Shown here: positions 18,840 to 27,049 of the stretch, one piece after another
Layout: every line of letters starts with the position of its first letter
Position numbering within the stretch: the stretch's first letter is position 1
Source of the DNA: JBBATK01 sp044224515
GTDB lineage: Bacteria; Bacteroidota; Ignavibacteria; Kapaibacteriales; NICIL-2
NCBI GenBank assembly: GCA_044224515.1
Contig: JBGAKH010000001.1
Span: 124,001-188,000, forward strand
Direction of reading: 5' to 3'
Length of the DNA: 64,000 bases
Notes under the pieces: model-generated
What the model was told of the DNA's origin: nothing
The model's input: only the letters and a program-made list of their open reading frames with translations
Databases searched by the model: none
Program-made: the position numbers and the translations under genes

Positions 18840-18874
18840 TTCTTTGGGCTGAAATAAAGTATTTTCTTTGGGCT
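18840..18874. repeat. 11-bp direct repeat upstream of the sensor gene
   Basis: TTCTTTGGGCT occurs at 18840-18850 and again at 18864-18874, 24 bases apart, about 40-75 bases before the sensor start. Such spacing suits two regulator sites on nearly the same DNA face, but no regulator is implied by the neighbours. Confidence 0.35.
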
Positions 18875-18886
18875 TTTTTTAAACGA

Positions 18887-18922
18887 GAAAACCGCTTCGG
18901 AGCTAGCTCCGAAGCGGTTTTC
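18887..18922. terminator. 36-bp perfect palindrome, bidirectional terminator-like
   Basis: The left half (GAAAACCGCTTCGGAGCT) is exactly complementary to the right half, with no central spacer, so a stem of about 16 bp with a four-base loop can form on either strand. Each strand ends the stem with a short T-run. It lies 23 bases after the stop of the OmpA-type gene and separates the surface operon from the sensor. Confidence 0.65.
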
Positions 18923-18945
18923 AGAAGATACATATCCATGTTTCC

Positions 18946-20340
18946 CTACTGAACCACGGTGATTTCCACGCGACGGTTCGCTGTACGACCTGCAGGCGTA
19001 CGATTGTTCTGTATCGGAGAACGTGCACCCAGACCCGAAGCCAAGAGACGATCGCGCGAGATGCCCTGTCGGATCATGTAACGAACAATCTGCAATGCGC
19101 GTTCATCTGAAACACGCTGTGTTTCGGTCGGGGTTCCGCCAAAGTTGTCAGCATGTCCAACAATACGCAATTGAGCCGTAGGATTCTTCTGGAGATAGTC
19201 TGCAACGGCATCCAAATAGCCACGTAAACGTGGGCTGATTGCAGTATCCAAAGGATTATTGTATGTACTGAAGGTTTGTACTGCGTTCGTCGCAATACGT
19301 CCCATATACGCAATCTTAAGTTGGTTACCCGTACTGCTTTGTACCGGTTGGCTAACCGTCTGATCCACGGCTGAAGCGGCATCTGCGAGTGAAGGCACCA
19401 GCATTTCGATCAGCATACCCTTGGATTCGGGCATCGTAATGTTGATTTTGTCATCAGTACGAGCAAGTGTTGGTGCCGTGTTGTCTTCAACAACTGCCGG
19501 ATTGCGCTTGAATACTTCATTCGTCACGATGTCTTCACCAAACTTCAGTGACACACCAAATTGTCCGTAGGCTGAGTTCCAGTTCGATCCGTTGCGAGAG
19601 TACACGTTTGAACCAAAATGCAGCAAAGCATAGGGCTCAATCGTCATTCGATAATTGTTCACGACTCCGGCTAACAAATCCCATCCTGCTCCGAGGGCAA
19701 GACCAAAGCGAAGGTTATCTGCTTGAAAAGGAATGTTTCGAACCACATCAACGTGTTCAACATCATAGTGTACAGTATAACGCTCCATATGCTGTGATAC
19801 TTTAACGTCGACGTCCAAGCCCATCAGTGCATGGAGCCCCGGATATTCTTCAATGTTGTACCGTGCCTGCGGCATGAAACTGACATATCCAACGGAGATC
19901 TTTGAGATAATCGTATTGTCGATAGGAAATGTCGGGTGTATATCCGCGCCGGGAATACGAGTGTAGGTCGTCGTTGAGCGATAGTCAAGAATATTACCAA
20001 GGAAACTGAAACCCCAGGTTTCGCCGGGTTGTTGATAGTCAAACGCCACACCAACAGTAATACCGCCACCACCCATGGCTCCCCCGTCTATCAGATAATA
20101 TCCGTCGCAAGGAAACTGTGGATTCATAGGCATGACTAGCTTTCCGAAGTGGTAGTGTAGAGTACCACTCATTGTTGGACCGAAGCGCCACTCCGAAGCC
20201 GTACGACGATACACAACGGTATCTCCATCCCGGTTTAGCAGACTGATGGTAATCGGACTCAAGGCGGACTGCGCCAGGCTCAGCTGCGTGCAGCATAGAC
20301 CCAAAGCTATCACAATTGCAAGTATGTTTATTCTCTTCAT
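18946..20340 (-). CDS. OmpA-family outer-membrane protein with peptidoglycan-binding domain
   Basis: A 464-residue protein with a signal peptide (cleavage after LSLAQ). About residues 25-270 are rich in alternating aromatic/polar strands, including VSLKFGED at the end, which fits an outer-membrane beta-barrel. A linker follows, and from about 335 comes a classical OmpA C-terminal domain with LRIVGHADNFGGTPTE, SDERALQIVRYMIRQGI and GARSPIQNNRTPAGRTANRRVEI, which binds peptidoglycan. It is the last of a minus-strand run of surface genes, 29 bases after its upstream neighbour, so it may anchor that assembly to the cell wall. The C-terminal domain call is firm; the barrel is inferred. Confidence 0.9.
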   Translation of the reverse strand: MKRINILAIVIALGLCCTQLSLAQSALSPITISLLNRDGDTVVYRRTASEWRFGPTMSGTLHYHFGKLVMPMNPQFPCDGYYLIDGGAMGGGGITVGVAFDYQQPGETWGFSFLGNILDYRSTTTYTRIPGADIHPTFPIDNTIISKISVGYVSFMPQARYNIEEYPGLHALMGLDVDVKVSQHMERYTVHYDVEHVDVVRNIPFQADNLRFGLALGAGWDLLAGVVNNYRMTIEPYALLHFGSNVYSRNGSNWNSAYGQFGVSLKFGEDIVTNEVFKRNPAVVEDNTAPTLARTDDKINITMPESKGMLIEMLVPSLADAASAVDQTVSQPVQSSTGNQLKIAYMGRIATNAVQTFSTYNNPLDTAISPRLRGYLDAVADYLQKNPTAQLRIVGHADNFGGTPTETQRVSDERALQIVRYMIRQGISRDRLLASGLGARSPIQNNRTPAGRTANRRVEITVVQ

Positions 20341-20369
20341 GTGAGGTGCGATTCTCGTCTTGAATTCAA

Positions 20370-21782
20370 TTATCGAAGGACCATCATTTTTACGACCGCT
20401 CTTGACATTTCTATACTACCGTCATCAATCGGATACGCTATAAAGATCACGAAGTATGCACCCTGAGCACCCTGTTCCGGCTTACGCCATTGAATTGCGT
20501 AGGAGTCTGAGTTTGGCACAAGTGACCACATGAGCTTACCATTTTCATCAAGCCACTTCTTTTGCTTGGGGTCAGCGCTCAACGTTTTACGTGAATGCGG
20601 AACTTTATCAAGTAATGTCTGGAGTTCACGTCCATTTACATCATATACCTTGGCAGTTATGCGAACGTCATCCTCAACCATGTAACGGATCACAGCACTG
20701 TCCGTGGATTGCGTGATAGGATTCGGAAAGACTCCGGCACGAACAATGATTGCATTTGGTATATACTGGTCTGTTGTGTCAAGATAACGACGTGTACCGT
20801 CGAAGAAGATCGCCGACAGTTCGTATTGGTAGGTCATATCACGATAATCAACAGTATCCGGTATACTCAAGTCATAAAGATAGCCGGTGGTGGAATGTCC
20901 CTTGGAGAACATTTCCGGATCATATATACTGCCAAAACGACGGATCTCGTGGAATTCGAGCTCGCTGGGATTCAAACAGAAGCCTTCTTTTACGCGACGA
21001 CGCAATACGAAACCTTGCACACCTTGTTCACAACTCGTTTTCCAGTGGATCGATACTTTTCGCTCCCCGACATAAACAGTATAAAACGTATCAACAACCA
21101 AACATTTTGGTGGACGTGCTGCTATGACGAATGTATCGGTACGAATTACTCTGTTGTTGGTGTCTCCAAAACAGGGCAATTCACGCATTTCAATGTTGTC
21201 GTTCTCAGCATAGAGCAAAACATTTCCTACCAGACTATCCTTCTCGATTTTATAAGCATTGGCTTGATAATACTCGATCGGGGTAGCCCACGAAAGAGTA
21301 TCTCGCAAGTGTGTGCTATCAAGCATAAGCACATGAAAACGTCCAATGCGAATGGAATCGTTTCGTGGAATAAATCTCGAATCGGCGAACACATCCGGAC
21401 CAACCACGGAAATAGATATGCGACCGGGCACCACGCGCGGCGTTATGACATAGCGACTCAAAACATCGTTCTTGTAGCTCTGAAGCTGCAAATCCGATGA
21501 TCCGTTCACCAACTCAACCCTCATATTCGCATCAGTGTACTCATCGTCTCGAACGCCAACTAGATGGAGTTGAAAGGTTCCGTTAGCCCAGCGTTCCCAG
21601 GCTGTAGATTTACGATGTAAATAGAGGTCGAACTCCAACTCTGTGTTGTTGACTTGGGTAATGTTATTCACAGAAACTTGTGAAAGCACTTCTCTGGTCT
21701 GCGCAGACATTGGTGAAAAGAGTCCTAAGAACGCTATCACTCCCGCCAGAATCGTATTTCTATATGTGCCTACTGTTATCAT
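20370..21782 (-). CDS. secreted protein with FN3-like and FlgD/T9SS-like C-terminal domain
   Basis: A 470-residue exported protein of unknown function. The signal peptide ends near FSPMSAQ. About residues 30-200 form a beta-rich domain with no name I can give. A fibronectin-III-like segment contains VSIHWKTSCEQGVQGFVLRRR, a pattern common in T9SS cargo. The C-terminal part from VRAGVFPNPI through VYDVNGRELQ and AYFVIFIAYPI resembles FlgD-like/T9SS sorting folds, but carries an insertion near PKQKKWLDENG and ends in VVKMMVLR. It sits 29 bases from both the upstream and downstream genes, which indicates one operon with the dockerin-like protein and the OmpA-type protein. Confidence 0.7.
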   Translation of the reverse strand: MITVGTYRNTILAGVIAFLGLFSPMSAQTREVLSQVSVNNITQVNNTELEFDLYLHRKSTAWERWANGTFQLHLVGVRDDEYTDANMRVELVNGSSDLQLQSYKNDVLSRYVITPRVVPGRISISVVGPDVFADSRFIPRNDSIRIGRFHVLMLDSTHLRDTLSWATPIEYYQANAYKIEKDSLVGNVLLYAENDNIEMRELPCFGDTNNRVIRTDTFVIAARPPKCLVVDTFYTVYVGERKVSIHWKTSCEQGVQGFVLRRRVKEGFCLNPSELEFHEIRRFGSIYDPEMFSKGHSTTGYLYDLSIPDTVDYRDMTYQYELSAIFFDGTRRYLDTTDQYIPNAIIVRAGVFPNPITQSTDSAVIRYMVEDDVRITAKVYDVNGRELQTLLDKVPHSRKTLSADPKQKKWLDENGKLMWSLVPNSDSYAIQWRKPEQGAQGAYFVIFIAYPIDDGSIEMSRAVVKMMVLR

Positions 21783-21811
21783 AATCTGAATTGAGTTCTG
21801 ATTCGTTGTGA

Positions 21812-23956
21812 TTAACGCGGAACGTTTGTACGACGCGTGCGGTTATTCCATGTCTTGTTGATATCGCGTGTCGTCACTATACCACTCATGTCAGTATCTT
21901 GATTGATATATGCTTCACGATCGCGGCTTTGGTAAATCGAATCATAATCGGAACGATCACGATCGTCAATCACACCGTCGGAGTTAACATCACCTGCAAC
22001 CATAGCGAAGACCGTAGGCTCTCCGTCACCGAAGCAAATCGGCTTCAAGGCTTGGAACCCACCAAGAACCTTTGAACCATCGCTAAAGTCTAGAGTACTG
22101 AAAGTCTGCGCATCTTCGTCAACAAGCAACCACGGAGCCGATGTCATCATTGACAAGTGGCTGCGGTGGTGAACCACGACATAGTACTGACGCTTGGACA
22201 AAGTATCCGGGAAACTGATCAGACCTTTACCATCGGGATTAATGATGCTTCCGTCAGTCAACAAGAAGCCGGTTTTCACATAGGATGCTTTTGAGCTAAG
22301 ACTTTCACGAAGCTCAACCACGACCCAGTCGATGACGTTCTTTGGAATGACCGCCATACTATCCTGAGCACGAAGCGGATCAAGATTGTAAGGGAAGATA
22401 TCCGGAGGTGTTGACGGGATCAAGTTGTGCTTCAGTAGATCTGCCTGCATGGAACCATTACGATATGGTCCTTCCATCAAGACGCGCGAAGCCAACATTG
22501 GCGGAACCGGCGAAGGCATACCAATCGCAAAAAATCCTGTATGTGCAACTGAATCTGCAAATGAATAAGCCCAGTTCTCAGGAGTTGTTGAGGCAGGAGT
22601 GCGTGATGATTTGTAGTTCGCCCAACGCTTGTCGTCCCAACGCTGCAAAATCACTTGCTTAATGTCCAGAGAGTTTGATTCGTTTAGAGCTGTCTGTGAG
22701 GGATCGTTGACCCAAGCATAGTGGAAACGATAACGCATGCCTTTGCTGATCGTACTGTCGTTTGCATCATGTGCTTCCACGATGAGTTTGCGTTCTACTT
22801 TCTGCGTACCGTTTCCTTGAACCGGATAGGTATGTGGACGGCTATCTAAGCTCATCCACGAAGCACCGTTCATGTCTTGATCTTGGTTAAACAAGAATCC
22901 GGTATATCGGTTGTTGAAGACCATGTAGGTACCTGCGCTGCGAAGATTGGTACGACGGAGTGTACCAATAACTTCCGATCGCGGACTCGGGTAGAGCGGA
23001 TCGTTGTCTCGACGACTAAATGTCAATGTGTGACGAACGGTATCTTGATCCGTACGAACGACGATTGTCGTGCTGTCGCGCCCAACTACAAGCGAATCGT
23101 TTACCATGATATTTCGGCTCATGGTCAACCCGTTGTTGTTGTGCACCGTCATTGATTTAAGAGCCAATGAATCAAGAGGAATCTCATTTCCTGAAATTAT
23201 TTCATTGGTACCCACATAGCGCACAGAATAGCGCTTGTTCAAATTAGGGTGACTCTCGATGCTCGACTCGTCACTACGTGTGATCAAGGAGTTCGTAAGC
23301 ATGAGAAGATTATTTGAGTCGTTGTTGTGAAAAACGCCTCTGTGCAAGTACAGGTTGTTCTGAATGGCAAAGCCACCACGATTGATGACATAGGCCCCGG
23401 CACGATTGTCAAGTTCTAGTGTTTTATAACTTCCCAGACCATCGATGTTCTGTGCCGTGTTTCCTTGGAGAATAATCGATGCGTCAGGACCGTTTGTATT
23501 TACAGTTCCGTCATGGCTAATACGTCCCCACGAAATCATTGGATAGCGTGGATGAATCAGAAGATTCACTTCTGCATGACTGATCATGGTATCGACGCTA
23601 ACGAAGAGGTTACCGTTGTACGAAGTGTCGAGAAGTTTCGGACTACGTCCGCTAAATCGTACGATTGAGTGGCGGATTTGTGGTACAAGCTGCGTTTTGG
23701 TGGAATCTTCGACATACTCGACGTGACCCAATATCTCAGCTTGGCGTATTTCGGTGTTTCCGCCACAAATAAGGGTTCCTTCTTTGTTTTCGATAGAAGC
23801 TCCGGTTACACTTTGCAGTGCACCTCGCACAACGATGCGACCGCTATTGGCAACTTTGCCACACGTGGTGTTACTCAAGTCTTGAGCAGCTGCCGAGTGT
23901 ACACCCAGAAGTGTCAAAGCAAGCGTAAGTAATGTCGTTTTCAGTCTCTGTACCAT
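21812..23956 (-). CDS. large secreted protein with dockerin-like C-terminus
   Basis: A 714-residue exported protein (signal peptide to about HSAAAQ). Its N-terminus reads TTCGKVANSGRIVVRG, a motif shared with the next gene upstream (GVCGKISNAGTIRFTK). The two also share later SEVIG, FNNR and RKLxV motifs, so they are paralogues. The middle is beta-rich with many N/G turns, as in parallel beta solenoids. The last 62 residues (DNA 21815-22000) contain two calcium-loop-like segments, GDVNSDGVIDDRD and QDTDMSGIVTTRD, separated as in type I dockerins. No cohesin partner is in this operon, although a cohesin-like domain may exist in the protein at 7485. Function unknown; probably part of a surface structure. 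Confidence 0.72.
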   Translation of the reverse strand: MVQRLKTTLLTLALTLLGVHSAAAQDLSNTTCGKVANSGRIVVRGALQSVTGASIENKEGTLICGGNTEIRQAEILGHVEYVEDSTKTQLVPQIRHSIVRFSGRSPKLLDTSYNGNLFVSVDTMISHAEVNLLIHPRYPMISWGRISHDGTVNTNGPDASIILQGNTAQNIDGLGSYKTLELDNRAGAYVINRGGFAIQNNLYLHRGVFHNNDSNNLLMLTNSLITRSDESSIESHPNLNKRYSVRYVGTNEIISGNEIPLDSLALKSMTVHNNNGLTMSRNIMVNDSLVVGRDSTTIVVRTDQDTVRHTLTFSRRDNDPLYPSPRSEVIGTLRRTNLRSAGTYMVFNNRYTGFLFNQDQDMNGASWMSLDSRPHTYPVQGNGTQKVERKLIVEAHDANDSTISKGMRYRFHYAWVNDPSQTALNESNSLDIKQVILQRWDDKRWANYKSSRTPASTTPENWAYSFADSVAHTGFFAIGMPSPVPPMLASRVLMEGPYRNGSMQADLLKHNLIPSTPPDIFPYNLDPLRAQDSMAVIPKNVIDWVVVELRESLSSKASYVKTGFLLTDGSIINPDGKGLISFPDTLSKRQYYVVVHHRSHLSMMTSAPWLLVDEDAQTFSTLDFSDGSKVLGGFQALKPICFGDGEPTVFAMVAGDVNSDGVIDDRDRSDYDSIYQSRDREAYINQDTDMSGIVTTRDINKTWNNRTRRTNVPR

Positions 23957-24108
23957 GAGTATCTAGAGTAAATGCTCCGAAGGGTGATGAGGTTTTCTCA
24001 GCCATCGTGCACAGTTTGATTTCAATTTTCGTCACTTTTACCGCAATCTGAATTCCCGATAGAGCTAAATCTGATAAATACCGAGAATTACCTAGTTTAT
24101 CAAGGGTC

Positions 24109-26352
24109 TTAGTCTCCCACTTCCAAAGTCGCTCCATTTTGGATCCAACCGGCGTTTTCAAGCGTATTTATGTGAACCGTGGGCTGCAGAGCTCCCGGAA
24201 CCTGATAAATCAATAGACCACGAACTGCCGGTTGAACGCTGGTACGGAAGAGAGCGAATTGTGTGAAATTGGTGCTTTGCACTGCTTCCAGGCTGCCACG
24301 TGCGCCGCAATCACGAATTTCAAGTTGCGCTCCCGTACCGGGTGCTGTCGAACTAAGTGATGGGATGTTACCATAACGGAAGAGTCCGTTGTTGTTGGCG
24401 GCTGTAGAGTCTAAACCGAAGATCAATGCAGCTGTGGCTGAAGCTGAGTCTCCTCCATCAATTACGACCGAAGCGGCCATAGAGTTCGGAAACGCTTCCG
24501 CTGTACTGTATCCATCCCAACCATTGCTCAGAGGACGTGTAAATCCGGCCCACACATTGTGATAGACTACGACTGAATCGAAAGGAAAAGGCTCGGTTCG
24601 GTCGGACCATGTTGCCGGGTTAGACCAACGTCCGGGACGAACACTATAGATAACGGAAGGAGCAGAACGCAAGAGTAAATCATTGCCACTAGCCAGAGTA
24701 TTCGAACCGCTGTGGCTAATCTCTTCGGCGCTTACCCAGTGCAGGATGCAGCTCGAGTCAACGGACCGGTTGTACGCAACGCCAATTTTGTTCGGGCTTC
24801 CGCTTGTGGGATCGTTGAAGGTACGCACTGCGCCAAGTAGTCTCGATGCGCGAAGCGTACTACATTCGGATTCTCTGAATGCCGCTTGAATACGTGCCTT
24901 CCACTGTGCTGAACCACTTTGCGGGTTCGTGTAGCTAACGGTCAGTTTACGCTTTACATCACTTGCAGCGACGAAATTGTTCGGATCGGTGTTCGGTTGA
25001 GAATTGATTCCGAAGCTTTGTGGCACTCCGGTATGATCACTAAAGCTAAGTGTTGTTAGACGATTGTTGAACGTCAAGCTTCGAGCACTAATATCGCTCG
25101 GCACCATTTGTACGAAGTTTCCGATAACCTCTGATTGCGTCTGACAATCTGTGGCAGCCGTGTCATACTGCACCGGAGTCAAAGCATAATTTTCATTGTA
25201 GACGAAGAGTGAGTTGTTCTTCGGTATGGTAACGGTATGCGGACGTGTACCGGGGTTAACCCAGAAACCGCATTTGATGTACACGTTACCGTTGGCGAGC
25301 TTGTTCGCGCCGATGGTCTCCAGCTTACCGTATCGATTTGCTACAGGACTAGCCGAAGCTTGAAGATTTTGTCCATTGATTTGGCTAATGTATCGTACTG
25401 TTGACGAACACTCGTAGTAAGCGTTTGTGAGCGCCGGATAAATGTTGACGTAATATCCTTCGACGTTCATCGCTGTGTTGGCAAATAGGTGGTATTGTCC
25501 CCCATTTCCGCCAGCATTGATTCTAAAGCTGGATCCTTCCTGAATGATGAAGGCCGCTGGCTGATATGTGCTGTTCACATCGACACGTCCGCCGTTGTCG
25601 GCAAGCATGGTCGAGCTATCTTTCAGAATGAGTTGTGATGCGTTCGTATTAACCAAGATGCGACTGGTGTCTCCATGTACGGATAACAATGCCGAGCTAA
25701 CACCATTGGATAGAAGATTGAGAACTCCCCCGGTTCGCACGTCCAAGCCACCAATATTGTTCTTGTTGTTGAGGAACAAACCACGAACCGTAGCAGTATC
25801 GGCGCTTAAGGTCTTCGTATTTGCACTTAACGCATTTTGAAGTTCAAGTTTATCGTAAGAGTTTAGACCATGCTCGGCAACGATACTTTGTTGACGTGTT
25901 CCGTCATAACAAAACAAACCGTTATAAAGTCTTCGTCCGGTTCCGGCATCGACTCGGTAGGCACCTGCAACAAAACAGCTGTCTCCGATAAACTTGTTCA
26001 AGCCCGAGACTCCAAGATTGGTGAAGTATCGAGGCTGTACGATTTGATTGGAGTCCGTAGCCGTCCAAACGACCCATCCACCGATGCGACTTGCAGTCGA
26101 ACTTCCTAACGGCTGAGCACCGCTAAAAGCGCTGGTCGTTCCACGAAACTCGATAACACCTTGGTCGTTGTTAACGTTGGACGTAGGTCCGGCATTTCGG
26201 AATTGAGCGCTCTTCTTCGTGAAGCGTATGGTTCCGGCATTGGAGATTTTGCCGCAGACACCATTGTTACAGTCCTGAGACTGCACGATTGCGCTGCTCT
26301 GTACGAGCACAACAAGGGCGCAAACACTGCTAAGAAATCGTTGAATAGTCAT
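24109..26352 (-). CDS. large secreted beta-rich surface protein
   Basis: A 747-residue exported protein of unknown function. I start at the ATG at 26352 because the signal peptide MTIQRFLSSVCALVVLVQSS begins there; 20 further codons upstream look non-coding. The N-terminal motif DCNNGVCGKISNAGTIRF links it to its downstream paralogue. A recurrent N-G pattern suggests a beta solenoid. Around residues 555-585 it has PGRWSNPATWS followed by PFPFDSVVVYHNV, a module seen in many Bacteroidota exported proteins. It ends NAGWIQNGATLEVGD with no T9SS sorting domain, so its route across the outer membrane is unclear. Gaps of 104 and 152 bases flank it. Confidence 0.7.
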   Translation of the reverse strand: MTIQRFLSSVCALVVLVQSSAIVQSQDCNNGVCGKISNAGTIRFTKKSAQFRNAGPTSNVNNDQGVIEFRGTTSAFSGAQPLGSSTASRIGGWVVWTATDSNQIVQPRYFTNLGVSGLNKFIGDSCFVAGAYRVDAGTGRRLYNGLFCYDGTRQQSIVAEHGLNSYDKLELQNALSANTKTLSADTATVRGLFLNNKNNIGGLDVRTGGVLNLLSNGVSSALLSVHGDTSRILVNTNASQLILKDSSTMLADNGGRVDVNSTYQPAAFIIQEGSSFRINAGGNGGQYHLFANTAMNVEGYYVNIYPALTNAYYECSSTVRYISQINGQNLQASASPVANRYGKLETIGANKLANGNVYIKCGFWVNPGTRPHTVTIPKNNSLFVYNENYALTPVQYDTAATDCQTQSEVIGNFVQMVPSDISARSLTFNNRLTTLSFSDHTGVPQSFGINSQPNTDPNNFVAASDVKRKLTVSYTNPQSGSAQWKARIQAAFRESECSTLRASRLLGAVRTFNDPTSGSPNKIGVAYNRSVDSSCILHWVSAEEISHSGSNTLASGNDLLLRSAPSVIYSVRPGRWSNPATWSDRTEPFPFDSVVVYHNVWAGFTRPLSNGWDGYSTAEAFPNSMAASVVIDGGDSASATAALIFGLDSTAANNNGLFRYGNIPSLSSTAPGTGAQLEIRDCGARGSLEAVQSTNFTQFALFRTSVQPAVRGLLIYQVPGALQPTVHINTLENAGWIQNGATLEVGD

Positions 26353-26456
26353 TGTGGAGTAATGAGATTTTTTAAGCATCGGATTCGACAACAACTTCGT
26401 TCCGCTGCTCAACCAAGTTTAAGAAGTCAAAATTGTGTGTAAGCCTTGATCAGGAC

Positions 26457-26915
26457 TTAGGGCGAGACATCGATCAAAGCGCCACTCTGATTGTTAAGTT
26501 CCCCGTCATTATTGAGGTCTTTGCCAATGAGAATGGTCGAGTAATTGGTCGTTTGTCCTTTGTTATTCACATTTCCGCGCACATCCAGCAGACCCGGGAG
26601 GTTTCTTAGCACACGTCCTGTTGGACTACCACATGTTCCTCCGGTAACAAGGTCCTGAAGAATGGTCGCCAGCGAGCTTTTGTTCAAACTCATACTCCCA
26701 TTGCTTACATTCATTGTCCCTTGCACTGTAACCTTAGAACTGTCTTCTGCAATGACCATTCCTGCGCTGTTCACGTTGAATGTGCCACACACGGTGAGTA
26801 CACCTTTGGGCGCTACATACACCAATGAACCGACGTTCGTCATTGTTTGCGCAATGCTTTGCTGTCCAAAAACGATAAGCGCAACAAAACTGCAGAGTGT
26901 GGTTATGAGTTTCAT
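26457..26915 (-). CDS. small exported beta-repeat protein
   Basis: A 152-residue exported protein of unknown function. The start is set at the ATG at 26915 because AAAGGA lies about six bases upstream and MKLITTLCSFVALIVFGQQ makes a good signal peptide; an upstream GTG at 26930 overlaps that ribosome site. The mature part is a series of short strands with repeated G-hydrophobic patterns (VGSLVYVAPKGVLTVCGTFNV, then SKVTVQGTMNV, then GLLDVRGNVNNKGQ), as in a parallel beta-helix. Style and composition match the N-terminal regions of the two large downstream proteins. It could be a structural subunit of the same surface assembly. Confidence 0.7.
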   Translation of the reverse strand: MKLITTLCSFVALIVFGQQSIAQTMTNVGSLVYVAPKGVLTVCGTFNVNSAGMVIAEDSSKVTVQGTMNVSNGSMSLNKSSLATILQDLVTGGTCGSPTGRVLRNLPGLLDVRGNVNNKGQTTNYSTILIGKDLNNDGELNNQSGALIDVSP

Positions 26916-27049
26916 ATTGTGTCCTTTCACGATTTATCCAATGTAGTCTGAATGCGAATCCTTGTTCAATGCGTAGTATTACGCAATTCTCATTACGAGC
27001 ATCACAAGTGGAGCTTCAAATGGTCTCGCCACTCGACTCTTAGCGATTC

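Noticed and set aside
20709..21500. A 263-residue open frame on the plus strand opposite the exported-protein gene
   Set aside because: It lies fully antisense to a gene with a signal peptide and recognisable domains, and its translation has no domain-like pattern, so it is a shadow frame.
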